Source: an endosymbiont of Lamellibrachia barhami
GTDB lineage: Bacteria > Pseudomonadota > Gammaproteobacteria > Chromatiales > Chromatiaceae
Length of the DNA: 64,000 nucleotides
Direction of reading: 5' to 3'
NCBI RefSeq assembly: GCF_011947365.2
Contig: NZ_JAAVSH020000001.1
Location: forward strand, 3,443,382 to 3,507,381
The position numbers and the translations under genes are program-made. Positions 46,024-56,220 of this stretch are shown in pieces (within the stretch, counting starts at the first letter, position 1; each line of letters opens with the position of its first letter). The notes under the pieces are model-generated. The model worked only from the letters and a program-made list of their open reading frames with translations. It was not told where the DNA came from and ran no database searches.

Positions 46024-46081
46024 CCACCAAAGGCGCAAAGAATACGAAGGTTTTTTCTGCGTATTTTTGTATCTTTGGTGG
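46024..46081. repeat. Inverted repeat between prfB and lysS
   Basis: CCACCAAAGGCGCAAAG (from 46024, arm to 46046) pairs imperfectly with CTTTGGTGG-ending arm 46060-46081. On the minus strand it lies just after the prfB stop and could attenuate readthrough into lysS; the overall look resembles the repeat at 20129-20284. Confidence 0.65.
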
Positions 46082-46089
46082 TTTAGAAA

Positions 46090-47188
46090 TTACAGCCCGC
46101 TTTTCAGGCTTGCCTCGATGAACTGGTCGAGCGCACCGTCAAGCACCGCTTGGGTATTGCCCGTCTCCACCCCGGTACGCAGATCCTTGATGCGTGACTG
46201 GTCGAGCACGTAGGAACGGATCTGACTGCCCCAGCCGATATCGGACTTGGACTCCTCCACCGCCGCCTGGGTGTCGCGCTGCTTCTGGATCTCCAATTCG
46301 TAGAGCTTGGCCCGCAGCTGTTTCATCGCATGATCTTTGTTCTTGTGCTGGGAACGGTCGTTCTGACACTGCACCACCGTACCCGTGGGGTTGTGGGTGA
46401 TGCGCACTGCCGACTCGGTGCGGTTGACGTGCTGCCCCCCTGCGCCACTGGCTCTATAGACGTCGATGCGCAGGTCTGCCGGATTGATTTCCACCTCGAT
46501 GGTGTCGTCGATCTCAGGGGAGACAAATACCGCTGCGAAAGAGGTATGACGGCGGTTGCCGGAATCGAAGGGGGATTTGCGCACCAGCCGGTGCACGCCA
46601 ATCTCGGTACGCAGCCAGCCAAAGGCGTGGTCGCCTTCGAACCTGATGGTGGCCGACTTGATCCCCGCCACTTCCCCGGATGAAACTTCCATCAACTCGG
46701 TCTTGAAGCCCCGCGCCTCACCCCAACGCAGATACATGCGCAGCAACATTTCGGCCCAGTCCTGGGCCTCCGTGCCGCCGGAACCGGCCTGGATATCGAG
46801 GAATGCGTTGGAAGCGTCCATCTCGCCGGAGAACATGCGCCGGAACTCCAGTGAGGAGATCTGCTGCTCGTAAGATTCAAGATCCTCTGCCACGGAGGAG
46901 ACCGTCTCTTCGTCCTCCTCCTCCACAGCCATCTCGAGCAGATCGGCGGCATCACCGAGGCCACCTTCCAGTTCGTCGATGGTAAGCACGATGGTTTCCA
47001 GCGTCGCCCGCTCACGCCCCAGGGCCTGCGCCTTCGCAGGGTCGTTCCAGATCGCTGGGTCTTCGAGTTCCCGTAGAACCTCGGTCAGACGCTCCTGTTT
47101 CTCAGGGTAGTCAAAGATACCCCCTCAGGGACTGGGTGCGTCCCTTGAGGTCGTTGATCTTATTGGTGATCGGGTTGATATCCTGCAT
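46090..47188 (-). CDS. prfB: Peptide chain release factor 2 with programmed +1 frameshift
   Basis: RF2 (365 aa) releases peptides at UGA and UAA. The first 25 codons run from the ATG at 47188 to an in-frame TGA at 47113-47111; the context AGGGGGTATCTTTGAC is the conserved autoregulatory site: a Shine-Dalgarno-like AGGGGG, the CTT slippery codon and UGA-C. After the +1 shift the frame continues DYPEKQERL to the end at 46090. The tripeptide region and GGQ motif ([15 protein letters not shown]) are present. This is normal regulation, not an error. Confidence 0.96.
47111..47126 (-). promoter_or_regulatory. prfB programmed frameshift site
   Basis: Minus strand AGGGGGTATCTTTGA: the anti-SD-binding AGGGGG stimulates slippage of the CTT-decoding tRNA onto TTT at the in-frame TGA, so RF2 level controls its own synthesis. 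Confidence 0.95.
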
Positions 47189-47276
47189 GGTTCATCCGGC
47201 TGGGTAAAACGGGGAATTCTACACCAGCCGGGCGGCACTCGTCACATTTTTGGCAACACCAGGCAAGCCACTGCAA

Positions 47277-48086
47277 CTACTGGCTGGTCGCAGGCAGGGT
47301 CGTATCCGCGCCAGTCGGGGCCGCTCTCTGCCGGAAACCTCTCCGAAATACTCCGGTTCCCGATCTTATTCCGCAAACCACTGCATTGACTCCTCGCGAC
47401 AGCAGGCCGGGCTGTGTCCCTGTCTCATCATTTTTCTCTATCAGCGATTTTTCTTCCAGCCACTGGGGTAACGCCTGAAGAATATCCCTATCCCAGGTGA
47501 CGGGCGGCTTTACCCTTCGGGTTTCGCTGTAGTAAGACTTCAGCGCCTCCCTTGTCGTATCTGCACAGCCCGCGGCCGCCAATCGCACCGCAAGTTCCTG
47601 TTCTGCAGAGTAGATACGCTCTTCAATGGTAAAACCAGACTCTCCCAACACCAACGCGATCGCCGAGTAGCTCAGTCCTATTTCGTACCGATAGAGAAAT
47701 GACTCCCGCTGCCGGTATGGCAGTGTGCGCACCAGATCGACCAGCAGTATTCCCCACTGCACGCCATCATTCCCATCGACCAGATCACCAATTGGGTGGG
47801 CCGTTGTTTCCCCACTCCTCTGACAGAAACTGCGCAGTTGTCGATGCAACATCTTGTAGAGCTGAGTCTTGAGACGCCTTGGAGTGGATGCACGGGAGCG
47901 TGCATCGACAAAACCCGCCCATACCTTTCGGTAGAGTGACCTGCCCTGCTCACCAGTACCGCAATGCCGCGCGACATACCGATAGATCCTGCCCTTGTAG
48001 CGCTCATAGAGGCTTTCAAACGCGCCTGCATCACCTTCCATGAAATTCGCCATCAAGTCTTCAATATCGAATCTTCGTTTGCCCAC
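47277..48086 (-). CDS. Sigma-70-family (ECF-like) factor with C-terminal extension, paralogue 1
   Basis: 269 aa from a GTG at 48086 behind GTGGGGG; this start gives exactly the same length as the neighbouring paralogue. Region 2 is FESLYERYKGRIYRYVARH and region 4 is LPYRQRESFLYRYEIGLSYSAIALVLGESGFTIEERIYSAEQEL. A 100-residue C-terminal extension follows (TREALKSYYSETRRVKPPVTW, PQWLEEK) that is absent from ordinary ECF factors and may bind a regulator. No anti-sigma gene is adjacent. Confidence 0.75.
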   Translation of the reverse strand: MGKRRFDIEDLMANFMEGDAGAFESLYERYKGRIYRYVARHCGTGEQGRSLYRKVWAGFVDARSRASTPRRLKTQLYKMLHRQLRSFCQRSGETTAHPIGDLVDGNDGVQWGILLVDLVRTLPYRQRESFLYRYEIGLSYSAIALVLGESGFTIEERIYSAEQELAVRLAAAGCADTTREALKSYYSETRRVKPPVTWDRDILQALPQWLEEKSLIEKNDETGTQPGLLSRGVNAVVCGIRSGTGVFRRGFRQRAAPTGADTTLPATSQ

Positions 48087-48378
48087 ATTTACCCCCACTT
48101 GCACTGTAGCAACGGCAAATTCCGTCGCTTCAAGCCATGACATCTATCGTGTGTAAAGTCTTACATGGCATGTCAGGCATCATTGGGCAGTCCTTCTCAT
48201 TTCGTTCACATCACACCACCGGGTTTCGCGACCCATTTCGCAAAAAACAGGGGGATTTCGTAAACACTTTTCGATTTCACCCGACGACACCTATTTTCTG
48301 ACAAACGGTCACTAAGGAGTGAAGCAGTGCATATATAGAGGATTGGAGCATCAAATGCATAGAGAGGGTGGACGGCAG
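48087..48378. promoter_or_regulatory. Upstream region of sigma-like paralogue 1
   Basis: 292 bp between the two paralogues. It resembles, in diverged form, the region upstream of paralogue 2 (shared TTGGG-N-CCTTCTCATTT near 48183 and 49288, and CACTAAGGAGTGAAGC versus CGCTAAGAGGTGGAGC), so the duplication included the 5' region. No clear -35/-10 assignment. Confidence 0.55.
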
Positions 48379-49188
48379 CTACTGGTTGGTTGCAGGTAAG
48401 GGCATCTTCGCCCCAGCAGGCTCCACACTCTGACGAAGACCCTTTTTTAGGGCGCCAGACCCCGATTTCAATCTTCGAAGCGCAGCATTGAATCCGCGGA
48501 CCAACAGACCGGCCTGCATCCCTGCCTCATTGCTTTCTTCTTGTGGCGCCTTCTCTCCCAGCCACTGGGGTAGCACCTGAAGAATATCCCTCTCCCAGGT
48601 AACTGGCGGTTTCACCCTTCGGGTTTCGCTGTAGTAAGACTTCAGCGCCTCCCTTGTCGTATCTGCACAGCCCGCAGCCGCCAATCGCACTGCGAGTTCC
48701 TGCTCAGCCGACCGGATACGCTCTTCAATGGTAAAACCGGACTCTCCGAGCACCAGCGCGATTGCCGCGCAGTTCAGCCCTATTTCATATCGAAAGAGAA
48801 AAGACTCCCGTTGCCGGTATGGCAACGCACGTACCAGATCAATCAGTAGCACGCCCCACTGTACGCCATCTTCCCCAGCAACCAGCTCTCCAACTGGATA
48901 GGCTGTTGCTTCCCCACTCTCCTGACAGAAGCTACGCATTTGTCGATGCAATATCCTGTAGAGACTGGTCTTGAGATGTCTCGGGGTGGGTGAGAGCGCG
49001 CGGGCCTCGACAAAGTCTGTCCAGAACTTTTGGTAGAGCAACCTACCCTGTTCACCAGTACCGCAATGTCGCACGACATACCGATAGATTCTGCCCTTGT
49101 ACCGCTCATAGAGACTTTCAAACGCGTCTGTGTCGCCTTCCATGAAATTCGCCATCAAGGCTTCAACATCGAACCTCCGTTTACTCAC
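48379..49188 (-). CDS. Sigma-70-family (ECF-like) factor with C-terminal extension, paralogue 2
   Basis: 269 aa from a GTG at 49188 behind GGAGGGG. It aligns without gaps to paralogue 1 over its full length, including region 2 (FESLYERYKGRIYRYVVRH), region 4 (LPYRQRESFLFRYEIGLNCAAIALVLGESG) and the final LPATNQ versus LPATSQ. The residues after about 215 differ most. The two genes share a perfectly identical 62-nt tract, suggesting local gene conversion. A large hybrid histidine kinase begins 375 bp away on the other strand. Confidence 0.75.
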   Translation of the reverse strand: MSKRRFDVEALMANFMEGDTDAFESLYERYKGRIYRYVVRHCGTGEQGRLLYQKFWTDFVEARALSPTPRHLKTSLYRILHRQMRSFCQESGEATAYPVGELVAGEDGVQWGVLLIDLVRALPYRQRESFLFRYEIGLNCAAIALVLGESGFTIEERIRSAEQELAVRLAAAGCADTTREALKSYYSETRRVKPPVTWERDILQVLPQWLGEKAPQEESNEAGMQAGLLVRGFNAALRRLKSGSGALKKGLRQSVEPAGAKMPLPATNQ

Positions 49189-49563
49189 GCTCCCCTCCAC
49201 TTGGTTTGTAGCCGCTGCAAAGTCAGTCGTTTAAATCCACGATTTCTGTTGAATGTGGAGTTTTACACGACCTCTCAGTCATCAATTGGGTAACCCTTCT
49301 CATTTTGCCCACTCCAGACCATTGATTTTCGCGAACCACTTCACAGAATTAAATGACTAATGCAAACAAATGTAAACACGCTCCAAATATTTCCTGAGAC
49401 CTCAATATTTCCAACAATCATCCGCTAAGAGGTGGAGCGGCACATGACATTGTTAATATTGGAGAAAAAAATGCGTACTGAAACAGGGATTGTCACCGCG
49501 CCACATCGAGTCTTTGGATTCACCTGACTCTATGCGTCAGTACCATCGACAAACCCTGAGTCT
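49189..49563. promoter_or_regulatory. Divergent region between sigma-like gene and hybrid kinase
   Basis: 375 bp. The left half is homologous to the upstream region of paralogue 1. A 27-codon open frame (49444-49527, inner ATG at 49471 behind GGAGAAAAAA) precedes the kinase gene and could be a leader or chance. Confidence 0.5.
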
Positions 49564-52500
49564 ATGCACCCGCTTCTGACACGCCAGTTAAAACGGCTTT
49601 TCGGTATCTCTGATGAGCCGAAGTTGGCTGCTGCGCTGCTGGAACTCAGGCAACTTGCAAATTCCGACGGACTGCAGGAGGAGAGCCGCAATCTTCTGGA
49701 GGGTCTCGATCGCCTGCTCGGCCAGATAGATAATACCTATCAACAGCACGAAGCCGATATCATACTGCGCGACCAAAGCCTGGAGATCAGCAACGGGGAG
49801 ATCCTTCAGGCCAACGAGAAGTTGCGTCGTAAGGAACGGCGGCAACACGCCATAATAGAGTCCCTGCGCCGCACGGCCAACGAGCTGCTCAGATCCACCC
49901 ATCTCCCCGAGCTGTCTGACGATGAGACAAGTCTCGAAAAACTCTCTCTGCTGATGAGCGACCTGGTCAAAGAACGGCAGCAGGTGCAAAGCAAACTCGA
50001 ACGCACACTCAGTGAACTCGAAAGGCAAAAATCCGCTATCGACCAACACGCTATCGTCAGCATCACCGATACCAACGGCAAGGTCACCTACGCCAACGAA
50101 GGATTCTGCCGCGTCAGTGGTTACCAACGATACGAATTAATCGGCAAAAAACACCCTCAGTTTAATCAAACTGATCGGTCAGCTGCCATCATCAAAAAGA
50201 TTTGGTCCACCATCCGCCATGGACATACATGGAAGGGTGAATTTGCCAACAGAAACAAAACGGGGACCCTTTACTGGCTCGATGCAACCATTGTCCCTTT
50301 CCTGGACAACCAGGGAGAACCCTTCCAGTACATCAGCATCTGCACAGATATCACAGAGCGCAGAATATTCCAGGAGCAGCTCAAGGACGCTATTCATCGA
50401 GCCGAATCCGCCAATCAGGCAAAGAGCGAATTTCTTGCCAATATGAGCCATGAAATCCGCACCCCGATGAACGCAATCATCGGGCTGAGTCATCTGGCAA
50501 TCGAGGGGAAAACTGACCAGCGTCAGCATGAATATCTGAGCAAGATTCAATCATCCGCCAAAACCCTGCTCAGCATAATCAACGACATCCTCGATTTCTC
50601 CAAGATCGAGGCCGGCGAGATGACTCTGGAGACCGTGGCTTTTTCCCTGAGTGAACTATTGGAGCAGGTTTGCACCATCTTCTGTTTTAGTGCAGAGAAA
50701 AAATCTCTGGAAGTAGTCTACTCAGTTGCCCCCGATCTGCCGGACAGATATATCGGTGATCCATTGCGATTGGGACAGGTGCTCACCAATCTTGCCAGCA
50801 ACGCCGTCAAATTCACGGAACAGGGCGAGATTGTCATCTCGGTTAGCGCCGAAGAGTCACAACAGGGGAAAATCCAACTGCGGTTCGATGTCAATGATAC
50901 CGGCATTGGACTCTCCAAAGATAAACTCGCCGTGCTGTTCGACTCCTTTTCACAGGCCGATTCATCCACTACCCGGAAGTTTGGGGGAACCGGCTTGGGA
51001 CTGGCGATCAGTAAAAGCCTCATCAGCATAATGGAGGGTGAAATTGGTGTCGAGAGCACAGAGGGAGAGGGCAGCAACTTCTATTTCACCCTGCCTCTGC
51101 AGATTGATCCCAAACGGAAATCCCCGAAAAATCTACAACTGCATGGGGTTCGCACAATGGTCGTGGATGATCTCGTGAAGTCACGGGATACAATATTGAA
51201 GACATTACGCTTCCACGGCGCCAATGCCATCGGAAAAGCGCGCGGCGAAACCTGTATAGAAGAACTGCAGCGCTGCTGCCGTGAGGAGCCTACCCGGCCC
51301 TATCAACTCACACTTATCGATTGGTCCATGCCCGGCATGGATGGCCTGCAACTGCTGAGGACAATACAGAGTGATCCACTGATCGACCCCAAACCTCGCA
51401 TTATACTGATGAGTAAATACAACAATGATCAGGCCATCCTCCAAACTGAAACCCGTAACACAACCCTACTGACCAAACCCATCATACCGACGGCGTTTCT
51501 CAATGCCGTACTGAAGGCATTGGGGCGCCCCACCCTGCGCATAAAGCACGAAGCCACGTCCGTCAGCGGCAGGGATGTGGAAAATATCCAGGGCATCCTG
51601 GGAGCCCATATATTAGTTGCAGAAGACAACCCTGTTAATCAGCAAGTTACCAAAGCACTGCTGGAACATTACGGACTTAAAGTCAAGATAGCGGAAGATG
51701 GACGTGCCGCCATTGAAGCATTGGCAAAGACTCGCTTTGACTTGGTGCTTATGGATGTACAGATGCCGGATATCGATGGTTACGAAGCAAGCCGCATCAT
51801 CCGCCAGGATGCCACCTACGACGAAATCCCGATCATCGCCCTGACTGCAAATGCCATGTCCGGCGACCGGGAAGAGAGTCTCGCGGCCGGCATGGATGAT
51901 TATCTGCCGAAGCCGATTGAACCCGATGCGCTCTATGCGATGCTGATCAAGTGGATCCACTCAGGCCAGACAGGCCGCGTCTTCAGTGACGAATACACAT
52001 CGTCAGCGATTCTTCTGCCTGAACATCTGCCCGGCATCGACATCGAAGCAGGTCTGAAAAGGATGCGAGGAAACCAGGCTCTGTTCCGGGATCTGTTACT
52101 GCGATTCCGCGCTGATTATGAGCACTGGAACGGTCGCATCAGCATTGCAATTCTGGAGAACAACAGGGAAGAGGCCCTCCACCTCGCACACGCGCTGAAA
52201 GGCGTTGCCGCTACGATCGGTGCCATGGATCTCTCCACTGCAGCGGCCAGCCTGGAAAAACAGCTGAAGGAAGATATGGAAGATCTGACAGAAATCCACA
52301 ACCGGGTCACTGACCAGCTCTATCAGGTACTTGACGGCCTTAAATCACTGGACAAACCGCCTGAATCCACAACCAGCCGACCAGTCAGCACATTGGATCA
52401 ACAGACCCTTCAGACACTACTTTCCAGTATGAAACCACTACTGATCAACGGCGATCTGCAAGCACTGCAACTGGTCGAGCAACTGCATGAAATGGTTCGT

Positions 52501-52608
52501 GGCACCGAGATGGTGAGTACTGCGCTCGAACTGAAAAAACATGTCGACGCATTCGACTTCGAAAAAGCCCTCAGCACACTGGAATCACACTCTCCTTCCA
52601 CGCAGTAA
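49564..52608 (+). CDS. Hybrid sensor histidine kinase (PAS-HisKA-HATPase-REC-REC-Hpt)
   Basis: 1014-aa soluble phosphorelay protein without membrane segments. N-terminal coiled coil (about 60-160), PAS (about 160-285, [19 protein letters not shown]), HisKA H-box [17 protein letters not shown] (His near 296), HATPase with N-box LASNAVKF and [10 protein letters not shown]. Receiver 1 (about 530-655) has [12 protein letters not shown]; receiver 2 (about 680-800) has VAEDNPVN and [16 protein letters not shown]-terminal Hpt domain shows [13 protein letters not shown] (His near 874). This BarA-like plan needs a separate output regulator, which is not adjacent. The sigma-like genes opposite are possible partners. 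Confidence 0.92.
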   Translation: MHPLLTRQLKRLFGISDEPKLAAALLELRQLANSDGLQEESRNLLEGLDRLLGQIDNTYQQHEADIILRDQSLEISNGEILQANEKLRRKERRQHAIIESLRRTANELLRSTHLPELSDDETSLEKLSLLMSDLVKERQQVQSKLERTLSELERQKSAIDQHAIVSITDTNGKVTYANEGFCRVSGYQRYELIGKKHPQFNQTDRSAAIIKKIWSTIRHGHTWKGEFANRNKTGTLYWLDATIVPFLDNQGEPFQYISICTDITERRIFQEQLKDAIHRAESANQAKSEFLANMSHEIRTPMNAIIGLSHLAIEGKTDQRQHEYLSKIQSSAKTLLSIINDILDFSKIEAGEMTLETVAFSLSELLEQVCTIFCFSAEKKSLEVVYSVAPDLPDRYIGDPLRLGQVLTNLASNAVKFTEQGEIVISVSAEESQQGKIQLRFDVNDTGIGLSKDKLAVLFDSFSQADSSTTRKFGGTGLGLAISKSLISIMEGEIGVESTEGEGSNFYFTLPLQIDPKRKSPKNLQLHGVRTMVVDDLVKSRDTILKTLRFHGANAIGKARGETCIEELQRCCREEPTRPYQLTLIDWSMPGMDGLQLLRTIQSDPLIDPKPRIILMSKYNNDQAILQTETRNTTLLTKPIIPTAFLNAVLKALGRPTLRIKHEATSVSGRDVENIQGILGAHILVAEDNPVNQQVTKALLEHYGLKVKIAEDGRAAIEALAKTRFDLVLMDVQMPDIDGYEASRIIRQDATYDEIPIIALTANAMSGDREESLAAGMDDYLPKPIEPDALYAMLIKWIHSGQTGRVFSDEYTSSAILLPEHLPGIDIEAGLKRMRGNQALFRDLLLRFRADYEHWNGRISIAILENNREEALHLAHALKGVAATIGAMDLSTAAASLEKQLKEDMEDLTEIHNRVTDQLYQVLDGLKSLDKPPESTTSRPVSTLDQQTLQTLLSSMKPLLINGDLQALQLVEQLHEMVRGTEMVSTALELKKHVDAFDFEKALSTLESHSPSTQ

Positions 52609-52679
52609 TCGCGGCGGAGGATTAGGCCAAAAGAGATTGAACTCTCCCGCCAGGGAGCAGAAAAAGGTATGCTCCGGAA

Positions 52680-53519
52680 ATGCAGATTTCCGTCATTATT
52701 CCCACCTACAACCGTGTTGGCACGCTACCAAGGGCGCTGGATTCAGTCCTCTCCCAGCATCTTGCACCCGATGAAGTGATTGTGGTCGATGACGGCTCTA
52801 CCGATAAAACAGCCGAACTGATCAACCGTCGCTACCCGCAATGCCGTTACCTCCACCAGTCCAACCAGGGCGTCAGCAGCGCACGCAACCGGGGAATTCG
52901 CGAGGCGCAAGGGGAATGGATCGCACTGCTCGATTCAGATGATGCCTGGCTGCCGCAGAAACTCCAGTTGCAATCTGACGCACTGAAGGCCAAACCAGGC
53001 CACCTTATCTGCCACACAGAGGAGATATGGATCAGGAACGGAGTCAGAGTCAATGCAATGCACAAACACGCCAAGAGTGGCGGTTTCATCTTCGATCGCT
53101 GTCTGCCGCTCTGTGCCATTTCCCCCTCCTCCGTCATTCTGCACAGGTCTCTGTTCGATAGCGTGGGGCTGTTCGACGAGAGACTTCCAGCCTGCGAGGA
53201 TTACGACCTCTGGCTGCGTATCTGTGCCACCGAGCCGGTACTGTTTCTGCCGGAGCCGCTCATCACCAAATATGGCGGACACGCCGATCAACTGTCGCAC
53301 AAACATTGGGGCATGGACCGTTTTCGTATTCAGGCACTGGAAAAGATCATTCAGGACAAAAGGTTGCAGGAGAACGATCGCTGCGCCGCGATAGAGATGC
53401 TGCTAAAAAAGGCGGAAATAATGGCCAAAGGCGCCGAGAAACGAGGCAAACAGGCAAGGGCTGACTTCTACCGTGAGTTACAGACACGTTATCGTTCGCA
53501 GTACACCTGCCAGCCATGA
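52680..53519 (+). CDS. Family 2 glycosyltransferase
   Basis: 279 aa, GT-A fold: VSVIIPTYNR-type start (ISVIIPTYNRVGTLPRALDSVLSQ), VVDDGSTDKT and the DxD LDSDDAW near residue 83, with ARNRGIREAQG. It transfers a sugar from a nucleotide donor; acceptor unknown. The stop overlaps the next start by 4 bp. No other polysaccharide genes are near, which leaves the target open. Confidence 0.9.
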   Translation: MQISVIIPTYNRVGTLPRALDSVLSQHLAPDEVIVVDDGSTDKTAELINRRYPQCRYLHQSNQGVSSARNRGIREAQGEWIALLDSDDAWLPQKLQLQSDALKAKPGHLICHTEEIWIRNGVRVNAMHKHAKSGGFIFDRCLPLCAISPSSVILHRSLFDSVGLFDERLPACEDYDLWLRICATEPVLFLPEPLITKYGGHADQLSHKHWGMDRFRIQALEKIIQDKRLQENDRCAAIEMLLKKAEIMAKGAEKRGKQARADFYRELQTRYRSQYTCQP

Positions 53520-54106
53520 TCTCTGCCGGCCGTAACATCGTGATTGCCCTGCCGCCGGAGGCCAAACCCTTGATCCGTACGTTTAAACTTGAGCGTCTGC
53601 AACCCGTCACCAGGCCTCCAGTTTACACTGGCCGGGATCTGGCGCTGGTAGTCTCTGGGGCAGGAGAAAAGGCCGTTCACCAAAGCGTAAACCTGTTACA
53701 TAATCTGAATCGCCACCCCAATCCCTACTGGTACAATTTGGGCATCGCCGGTCATGCAGACCTGCCACTCGGCGCCCTTCTGACAATCAACCAGGTAACA
53801 GACCAAAAAACAAAAAAGACCTGGGTATTACCCATCCAACCCGTTGCAACGATCCCCGGCTGCAATCTGATGACAGTGGAAACCGCAGTGGATGACTATC
53901 CGGGTTCTGCCGCCTATGATATGGAAGCGGCTGGATTTTGCAGTGCCGTCATCCAGTTTACCGGGTTGGAACAGATACGGATAATAAAAATAATCTCCGA
54001 CAATCAAACCAACTCACATCGCCGAATCAGCGGGAAGATGGTCTCCGCCTTAATTCAGGCGAAGATAGATACTATTGAACAGCTTCTTTCCGGCCCGGTT
54101 AAATAG
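53516..54106 (+). CDS. Nucleoside phosphorylase / nucleosidase-like protein
   Basis: 196 aa with MTAN-like wording: IVIALPPEAKPLIRTF, VVSGAGEKAVHQSVN, LGIAGHADLPLGALL, and AYDMEAAGF containing the Met-Glu that binds ribose hydroxyls. The catalytic Asp expected in SDNQTN is present. It overlaps the glycosyltransferase gene, so the two are probably co-translated. Related short phosphorylase-like proteins act on adenosylhopane (HpnG); whether that applies is unclear. Confidence 0.7.
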   Translation: MISAGRNIVIALPPEAKPLIRTFKLERLQPVTRPPVYTGRDLALVVSGAGEKAVHQSVNLLHNLNRHPNPYWYNLGIAGHADLPLGALLTINQVTDQKTKKTWVLPIQPVATIPGCNLMTVETAVDDYPGSAAYDMEAAGFCSAVIQFTGLEQIRIIKIISDNQTNSHRRISGKMVSALIQAKIDTIEQLLSGPVK

Positions 54107-54125
54107 TCGAATTGTAACTATTCAA

Positions 54126-54219
54126 GGCGTAGGCACGATCAAGCGTAGCGGATCAGGCAATCCAGGCTTGATATATCTCAATGGATGTTGCCGGTTCCGC
54201 CACACTTGAACCGACCTAC
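54126..54219 (+). repeat. Dispersed double-hairpin repeat, copy 3
   Basis: Same orientation as copy 1: GTAGGC-ACGATC-AAGCGTAGCG-GATC on the left and GCCGGTTC-CGCCACACTT-GAACC on the right, ending CCTAC. The right-hand loop has drifted. It sits between the nucleosidase-like gene and the SDR gene. Confidence 0.8.
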
Positions 54220-54269
54220 TCCACTATTTTCGATAACCAACCGGCAAGTTCGTCCACAAGGGGAACCCA

Positions 54270-54983
54270 GTGACAGAATCACGCACAATTCTTATAACCG
54301 GTGCCAGCCGCGGCATTGGGGCGACGATTGCCCGGCGTCTGCTGGCCACCGATACAGAGGTGATTGGCGTTGGCCGGGATTTTTCCGAGTGGGAGACGGT
54401 ACCGAAGAATTTCACACCGGTCGAACTCGACCTTGCCGATCTTGAGGGACTGCCGCACCGCCTCGGAGAGATTGCCCGTGCCCATCCTGATATCGACGGA
54501 CTGATATTGAATGCCGGTTACGGACGCTTCGGTTCTTTGGAAGAGTTCTCCTACCGGCAGATTCAGGAGATGGTGGAGGTAAATCTGATCCAACACATCT
54601 TCGTTGCGCGGGCATTCATTCCAAGGATCAAGAAACAGGGTTTTGGCGACCTGATCGTCCTCGGTTCCGAAGCTGCCTTGAGCGGCGGTCCCAAAGGCGC
54701 AGTCTACTCCGCATGTAAATTCGCACTGCGGGGTCTGACCCAATCGCTGCGGCAGGAGTGCGCAGCGGGCGGGATGCGGGTCAGTCTGATCAATCCCGGC
54801 ATGGTGAAAACCGGTTTTTTCCAGGATCTGGATTTTGCCCCAGGCCAGGCCCCGGAAAATCACATCCGCCCCGAGGACATCGCAGAGGCCGTTGTCATGA
54901 TCATTCAGGCCCATCCTGGTACTGTGTTCGATGAAATCAATCTCAGTCCACTGAAGAAGGTCGTGGATTTCAGCAAAAAATAA
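54270..54983 (+). CDS. Short-chain dehydrogenase/reductase
   Basis: 237-aa Rossmann oxidoreductase. The cofactor site is TGASRGIGATIA (residues 10-21), NAG appears as LNAGYGRFG, the catalytic Ser is in VLGSEAALSG and the Tyr/Lys pair in YSACKFALRG. Substrate unknown. The gene is followed by trmO after 5 bp. Confidence 0.9.
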   Translation: MTESRTILITGASRGIGATIARRLLATDTEVIGVGRDFSEWETVPKNFTPVELDLADLEGLPHRLGEIARAHPDIDGLILNAGYGRFGSLEEFSYRQIQEMVEVNLIQHIFVARAFIPRIKKQGFGDLIVLGSEAALSGGPKGAVYSACKFALRGLTQSLRQECAAGGMRVSLINPGMVKTGFFQDLDFAPGQAPENHIRPEDIAEAVVMIIQAHPGTVFDEINLSPLKKVVDFSKK

Positions 54984-54988
54984 TTTAG

Positions 54989-55723
54989 ATGATTTCATCC
55001 AACCAAATGAAGTATGAATTCACGCCCATTGGCATCATACACTCCTGTTTCAAAGAGAAATTCGGCATCCCCCGCCAACCGGGATTGATTCCCGAGGCCC
55101 TGGCCACGCTGGAGATAGTTCCGCCTTTCAACCGGCCGGAAGCCTTCAAAGCGCTTGAGGGCTACTCCCATATCTGGATCAACTTCGTCTTCCACGCGGC
55201 GCTAAGGGAGCAGTGGAAGCCCATGGTACGTCCACCACGGCTCGGCGGAAATCAGCGAGTCGGGGTATTCGCCTCACGCAGCCCGTTTCGGCCCAACCCC
55301 ATCGGTCTTTCGGTGGTTCGACTCAACGAGGTCAAATGCAATGATAAAGGCGTCGAACTGCACTTGAGCGGCATTGACCTGCTGGACGGCACGCCGGTAC
55401 TCGACATCAAACCCTACCTCCCTTACACCGACGCCATACCTGACGCACATTCCGGTTATGCACCGGGGCCGCCGGGCCAATCAATCGCACTGTCCTACTC
55501 AAACCAGGCTGAAGCCTGGCTGGAAAATGTAGCGGCAAAGCAGGCCGATCATATCCGCAGACTGCTACGGCAGATATTCGAAAACGACCCACGCCCAGCC
55601 TATCTCAGAGCGGACAGCGCCGAGCGAAAATTCGGCATGACTCTCTACGACTTCAATGTAAGCTGGACGGTTGAAAATAACCAGGTAAACATAACGGAGA
55701 TAAAACACCTTTCAGCCCCCTGA
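54989..55723 (+). CDS. trmO: tRNA (t6A37)-N6-methyltransferase TrmO
   Basis: 244 aa; SAM-dependent enzyme of the TsaA/YaeB family that methylates t6A37 in tRNA-Thr. Characteristic stretches are FTPIGIIHSCFKEKFGIPRQPGL, LEGYSHIWINFVFH, VGVFASRSPFRPNPIGLSVV and LDIKPYLPYTD. An alternative start is the ATG at 55007; neither has a strong ribosome-binding site. Confidence 0.92.
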   Translation: MISSNQMKYEFTPIGIIHSCFKEKFGIPRQPGLIPEALATLEIVPPFNRPEAFKALEGYSHIWINFVFHAALREQWKPMVRPPRLGGNQRVGVFASRSPFRPNPIGLSVVRLNEVKCNDKGVELHLSGIDLLDGTPVLDIKPYLPYTDAIPDAHSGYAPGPPGQSIALSYSNQAEAWLENVAAKQADHIRRLLRQIFENDPRPAYLRADSAERKFGMTLYDFNVSWTVENNQVNITEIKHLSAP

Positions 55724-55806
55724 AGATTGACATTAAGCAATGCGACTTTGAACTGCATACTTCAGTCTGACTTATTTATCGGACCAAGCAAACGACTCCC
55801 CCCGAG

Positions 55807-56220
55807 ATGACAGAACTCTACCCCTGGATCAAATACCTTCACGTCACGACGGTCGTTATTACAGGCATGATGTTTGTGCAACGCTATCTCTGGATGTTAT
55901 CGAATACGCTGCAGGAGAAAGGGGGCTGGATCAGAGTCGTCCCGCATGTCAACGACACTCTCCTGCTCTTCAGTGGACTGGCCATGGCTCTGATGATCCA
56001 GCAATATCCATTGGTGACCGGCTGGCTCACCGCGAAGTTGGTCGCGCTGCTGGCCTATATCATCATCGGCAGCATCGCGCTCAAGCGGGGACGCAGCCGA
56101 CGGATCCGCACTTGGGCCGGCCTGCTGGCATTAACCTGTTACTTCTACATCATCGGCACCGCCCTGAGCCGCAGCCCGATTCCGCAGCCTGAACTTATTC
56201 TCCACAATCTTCTGCACTGA
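55807..56220 (+). CDS. SirB2 family membrane protein
   Basis: 137 aa with four hydrophobic helices (about 8-25, 46-66, 72-92, 103-122). KYLHVTTVVITGMMFVQRYLWML and ARSPIPQP-like end (SRSPIPQPE) match the SirB2/invasion-associated family, of unknown function. The name reflects early Salmonella work, not virulence here. Confidence 0.85.
   Translation: MTELYPWIKYLHVTTVVITGMMFVQRYLWMLSNTLQEKGGWIRVVPHVNDTLLLFSGLAMALMIQQYPLVTGWLTAKLVALLAYIIIGSIALKRGRSRRIRTWAGLLALTCYFYIIGTALSRSPIPQPELILHNLLH

Noticed and set aside
47111-47113. In-frame TGA at codon 26 of prfB read as a disabling mutation
   Set aside because: The AGGGGG...CTT-TGA-C context is the conserved programmed frameshift of RF2.
49444-49527. 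27-codon leader-like open frame before the hybrid kinase
   Set aside because: It has a fair ribosome-binding site, but no attenuator structure or conserved residues support a leader peptide; noted only in the region entry.
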